A stretch of DNA of 64,000 nt from an uncultured Lachnospiraceae bacterium (lineage in GTDB: Bacteria; Bacillota; Clostridia; Lachnospirales; Lachnospiraceae). The stretch spans positions 25,764-89,763 of the forward strand of contig CAJTYM010000009.1 of the NCBI GenBank assembly GCA_910583835.1, given 5' to 3'. How positions within the stretch are numbered: position 1 is the stretch's first letter; the number at the start of each line of letters is the position of its first letter. Shown piece after piece: positions 61,725 through 64,000 of this stretch. A program made the position numbers and the translations under genes. Below the pieces are notes generated by a model. It ran no database searches. It was not told the origin of the DNA and saw nothing but the letters and a program-made list of their open reading frames with translations.

Positions 61725-63200
61725 ATGAACAACATGCCCAAAGAGAAAATTGGAATCGTAGCGGTGAGCAGGGACTGCTTTCCGATGACGCTTTCCGAAA
61801 ACAGAAGAAAAGCCCTGGTCAAGGCGTACCAAGAGAAATATGGGGATATCTATGAGTGCCCTGTCTGCGTGGAGAATGAGTTACATATGCGCAAGGCGCT
61901 GGCTGATGTGAAAGAGGCAAAGTGCAATGCATTGGTAGTCTATCTTGGCAATTTTGGCCCGGAGTCTTCGGAGACCCTGTTAATCAAAGAATTTGGCGGT
62001 CCGGCAATGGTGGTTGCCGCGGCGGAGGAGACTGGAGATAACCTCATACAGGGAAGGGGAGACGCCTATTGTGGCGTGCTCAATGCCAGTTATAATCTGA
62101 AACTGCGCAACCTCAAGGCATATATCCCGGAATATCCTGTGGGGACGGCTGAGGAATGTGCAGATATGATTCATGAATTTGCGCCTATTGCGAGGGCAAT
62201 TATCGGTCTGCGTAATCTGAAAATCATATCTTTCGGACCAAGGCCGCAGGATTTTTTGGCATGTAACGCACCGATTAAGCAGCTTTACAACCTGGGCGTG
62301 GAGATTGAGGAGAATTCAGAGCTGGACCTCTTTGAAGCTTATAATAACCATGCAGGAGACGACAGGATTGCAGGAATTGTGGCAGAGATGGAGGAAGAAC
62401 TGGGGGCAGGTAATAAGAAACCTGAGATTTTAGCAAAACTTGCGCAGTATGAGATTACCCTTCTTGATTGGGTAGAAGGGCACAAAGGCAGTCGTGATTT
62501 CGTAGCGATTGCAGGAAAATGCTGGCCTGCATTCCAGACACAGTTTGGGTTTGTGCCTTGTTATGTCAACAGCCGTCTGACCCAAAGAGGTATTCCGGTA
62601 TCCTGTGAGGTGGATATTTACGGTGCGCTCAGCGAGTTTATCGGAACGGTTGTCAGCCAGGATGCAGTAACGCTTCTTGACATCAACAATTCCGTTCCGG
62701 CAGACATGTATGAGAATGAAATTAAAGGTAAATATAATTATACGTTAAAAGACACGTTTATGGGATTCCATTGTGGAAATACAGCTTCCAGCAAGCTATC
62801 TTTCTGCGAGATGAAATACCAGCTTATCATGGCAAGAAGCTTGCCCGAAGAGGTGACGCAAGGAACATTGGAAGGAGACATCGTGCCTGGTGACATTACA
62901 TTTTACCGTCTGCAGAGTACTTCCGATGCCCAAATCCGTGCATACATTGCACAGGGGGAGGTACTTCCGGTTGCTACCCGGTCGTTTGGTGCAATTGGTG
63001 TATTTGCCATCCCGGAGATGGGAAGGTTTTACCGTCATGTTTTAATTGAGAAGAATTATCCCCACCACGGAGCAGTTGCGTTTGGTCATTTTGGCAAGAC
63101 CTTGTATGAGGTATTTAAGTATGTGGGCGTTCCGGTGGAAGAAATAAACTTTAACCAGCCTAAGGGCATGATGTATCCGACGGAAAATCCTTTTGCATAG
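61725..63200 (+). CDS. L-fucose/L-arabinose isomerase family protein
   Basis: A 491-residue protein of the FucI/AraA superfamily, which converts aldoses to ketoses with Mn2+. The N-terminal part (VAVSRDCFPMTLSENRRKAL) and the C-terminal half (GKCWPAFQTQFGFVPCYVNS, CEVDIYGALSEFIGT, FHCGNTASSKL) are recognisable. Which sugar it uses is unclear: it is neither a typical AraA nor XylA. With xylulokinase next to it, the product may be D-xylulose, D-ribulose or L-ribulose. ATG 61725 follows AAGGAGA. Confidence 0.75.
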   Translation: MNNMPKEKIGIVAVSRDCFPMTLSENRRKALVKAYQEKYGDIYECPVCVENELHMRKALADVKEAKCNALVVYLGNFGPESSETLLIKEFGGPAMVVAAAEETGDNLIQGRGDAYCGVLNASYNLKLRNLKAYIPEYPVGTAEECADMIHEFAPIARAIIGLRNLKIISFGPRPQDFLACNAPIKQLYNLGVEIEENSELDLFEAYNNHAGDDRIAGIVAEMEEELGAGNKKPEILAKLAQYEITLLDWVEGHKGSRDFVAIAGKCWPAFQTQFGFVPCYVNSRLTQRGIPVSCEVDIYGALSEFIGTVVSQDAVTLLDINNSVPADMYENEIKGKYNYTLKDTFMGFHCGNTASSKLSFCEMKYQLIMARSLPEEVTQGTLEGDIVPGDITFYRLQSTSDAQIRAYIAQGEVLPVATRSFGAIGVFAIPEMGRFYRHVLIEKNYPHHGAVAFGHFGKTLYEVFKYVGVPVEEINFNQPKGMMYPTENPFA

Positions 63201-63289
63201 AAATTATGTTAGGGATTAGCCGCTCATTCCCGCGAGCAATGAGGAAAATAGTCATGTTTACATGGATATTTGACGAATGCCGCGAGGGG

Positions 63290-63322
63290 CAAATACCCCA
63301 TCAGCTTGCTGTGGGGTATTTG
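63290..63322. other. Hairpin upstream of the YbjQ-like gene
   Basis: CAAATACCCCA pairs with TGGGGTATTTG and inner CAGC with GCTG around TT. A smaller hairpin, CTCATT...AATGAG, lies at 63222-63242. It shares GGGGTATTTGA-TG with the hairpin at 44481-44502. It may end the isomerase transcript or belong to a dispersed repeat. Confidence 0.5.
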
Positions 63323-63360
63323 ATTGGGCAGAACAAGAAAATCATAAGAAGGAGAGAAAA

Positions 63361-63675
63361 ATGATTTTAGTAAATACAGATTATATTTCTGGCAAAAATT
63401 TTGAAATGCTTGGATTGGTGAAGGGAAGTACTATTCAGTCAAAGAATATTGGACGCGATATTTCCCAAGGATTTAAGACCCTTGTTGGCGGCGAACTGAA
63501 AGCCTATACGGAAATGATGAATGAGGCGAGGGATTTAGCTACCAGGCGTATGGTGGAGGAGGCAGAGAAGCTTGGCGCAGATGCCATAGTGAACATCCGC
63601 TATGCCTCCTCTGCGGTTATGCAAGGGGCGGCTGAGGTAATTGCCTATGGAACCGCCGTAAAATTTGCAAATTAA
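63361..63675 (+). CDS. YbjQ family protein (UPF0145, heavy-metal-binding-like fold)
   Basis: A 104-residue cytoplasmic protein of the YbjQ family, which forms pentamers in known structures; function unknown. Family motifs visible: VKGSTIQSKNIGRDISQGFK, GGELKAYTEMMNEARDLA, GADAIVNIRY and the C-terminal EVIAYGTAV. AAGGAGAG precedes the ATG at 63361. An in-frame extension upstream to 63277 would run through a hairpin and is rejected. Confidence 0.9.
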   Translation: MILVNTDYISGKNFEMLGLVKGSTIQSKNIGRDISQGFKTLVGGELKAYTEMMNEARDLATRRMVEEAEKLGADAIVNIRYASSAVMQGAAEVIAYGTAVKFAN

Positions 63676-63720
63676 CAGATAATTAAAACCTAATATATTT
63701 ATTGAATAGGCAGGCGTTCA

Positions 63721-63785
63721 AAAGTGTGCAATTCCCAGGGGATTGAGAGATAGGGAAGCCCCTGTGGGATTGCACATTTTGTTCT
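63721..63785. repeat. 65-bp direct repeat, copy A
   Basis: Begins AAAGTGTGCAA and ends ATTTTGTTCT, with AGCCCCTGTGGG inside. Copy B is at 63902-63967; about three quarters of the bases agree. It directly abuts the 79-bp palindromic repeat. The 325-bp end of the window (63676-64000) holds only these repeats and no gene. Confidence 0.7.
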
Positions 63786-63864
63786 CTTATAGGAAAGACC
63801 TTGTCACGCTAAAGCGTGAAAGTGCCTTCCTATAAGATAAAAAATAATATGCGCACTCGCACAA
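63786..63864. repeat. 79-bp palindromic dispersed repeat, copy 2
   Basis: Outer arms CTTATAGGAA and TTCCTATAAG are perfect, inner hairpin TCACGC-TAAA-GCGTGA, tail GCGCACTCGCACAA. The tail pairs in part with TTGTGCTCGGCGCG just after it (63885-63899), and ATTGC-TTC-GCAAT forms a hairpin between. It matches copy 1 at 1170-1248. Confidence 0.8.
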
Positions 63865-63901
63865 GAGGTATATATTGCTTCGCAATTGTGCTCGGCGCGT
63901 C

Positions 63902-63967
63902 AAAGTGTGCAACCCCCTCATGATTGAGGGGCTAGGGGAGCCCCTGTGGGCTTGCCCACTTTGTTCT
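63902..63967. repeat. 66-bp direct repeat, copy B
   Basis: Begins AAAGTGTGCAA, contains GAGCCCCTGTGGG and ends CACTTTGTTCT, followed by ATAATAGGAAA, which resembles the start of the 79-bp repeat. It may be the first part of another repeat unit running out of the window. Confidence 0.65.
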
Positions 63968-64000
63968 ATAATAGGAAATTGCGATTTTCGAGGAGAGAAA

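Overview
The window looks like a chromosomal segment of an anaerobic, spore-forming member of the Lachnospiraceae (Clostridia, Bacillota). The basis is: spoIIM, a meso-diaminopimelate-type murE, an electron-bifurcating NfnAB pair next to a flavodiiron protein, the Firmicutes gene order priA-def-fmt-(Zn peptidase)-rsmB-rlmN-prpC-prkC-rsgA-rpe-thiN, AGGAGG ribosome binding sites throughout, and large secreted proteins ending in lysine-rich Big_2 or BspA-like repeats. I identified no species and found no rRNA, tRNA or CRISPR array.

Layout. 1-5.4 kb: the 3' part of rny, a Nudix hydrolase, spoIIM, a 3'-truncated xerD, then aroE-aroF on the minus strand. 5.5-11.5 kb: a secreted leucine-rich-repeat protein with a TEPTEPSKP-type repeat, then nfnA-nfnB-fprA. 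11.5-13.7 kb: a decayed patch with an Rpn-like nuclease gene split by a 90-bp two-hairpin insert, a deleted acetyltransferase remnant and an intact sugar O-acetyltransferase. 13.8-18.6 kb: an AraC regulator, an ECF sigma / zinc-finger anti-sigma / membrane protein operon, and an alanine/glycine:cation symporter with a terminator in its leader. 18.9-23.6 kb: a 1126-residue secreted Big_2 protein and three small membrane proteins (two DUF4234, one DUF2752).

23.8-37.3 kb is the housekeeping core: cell wall synthesis, replication restart, N-terminal formylation and deformylation, rRNA methylation, the PrkC/PrpC signalling pair, ribosome assembly, pentose phosphate and thiamine. 37.4-47.3 kb holds a compact FNT channel, a DUF4430 lipoprotein with an ECF S component, tcdA, larE, a decayed AbiL/RloAB-like defence pair, two oxidoreductases, ychF and a MATE exporter.

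47.5-63.2 kb is a xylan/arabinoxylan utilisation region: a 1991-residue enzyme with two GH43 modules, a YesM/YesN two-component system overlapping an orphan solute-binding protein, a Big_2 surface protein flanked by inverted repeats, xylulokinase with a palindromic operator, and a fucose/arabinose-type isomerase. Inferred scheme: the extracellular enzyme releases pentoses or oligosaccharides, the binding protein with YesMN senses them, and the isomerase and kinase feed the pentose phosphate pathway, where rpe acts.

The leads I rate highest are the inverted-repeat-flanked Big_2 gene beside the YesMN/binding-protein operon, a composite palindromic repeat at both ends of the window, the 90-bp hairpin insert, the leader terminator before the AGCS transporter, and the decayed RloAB pair.
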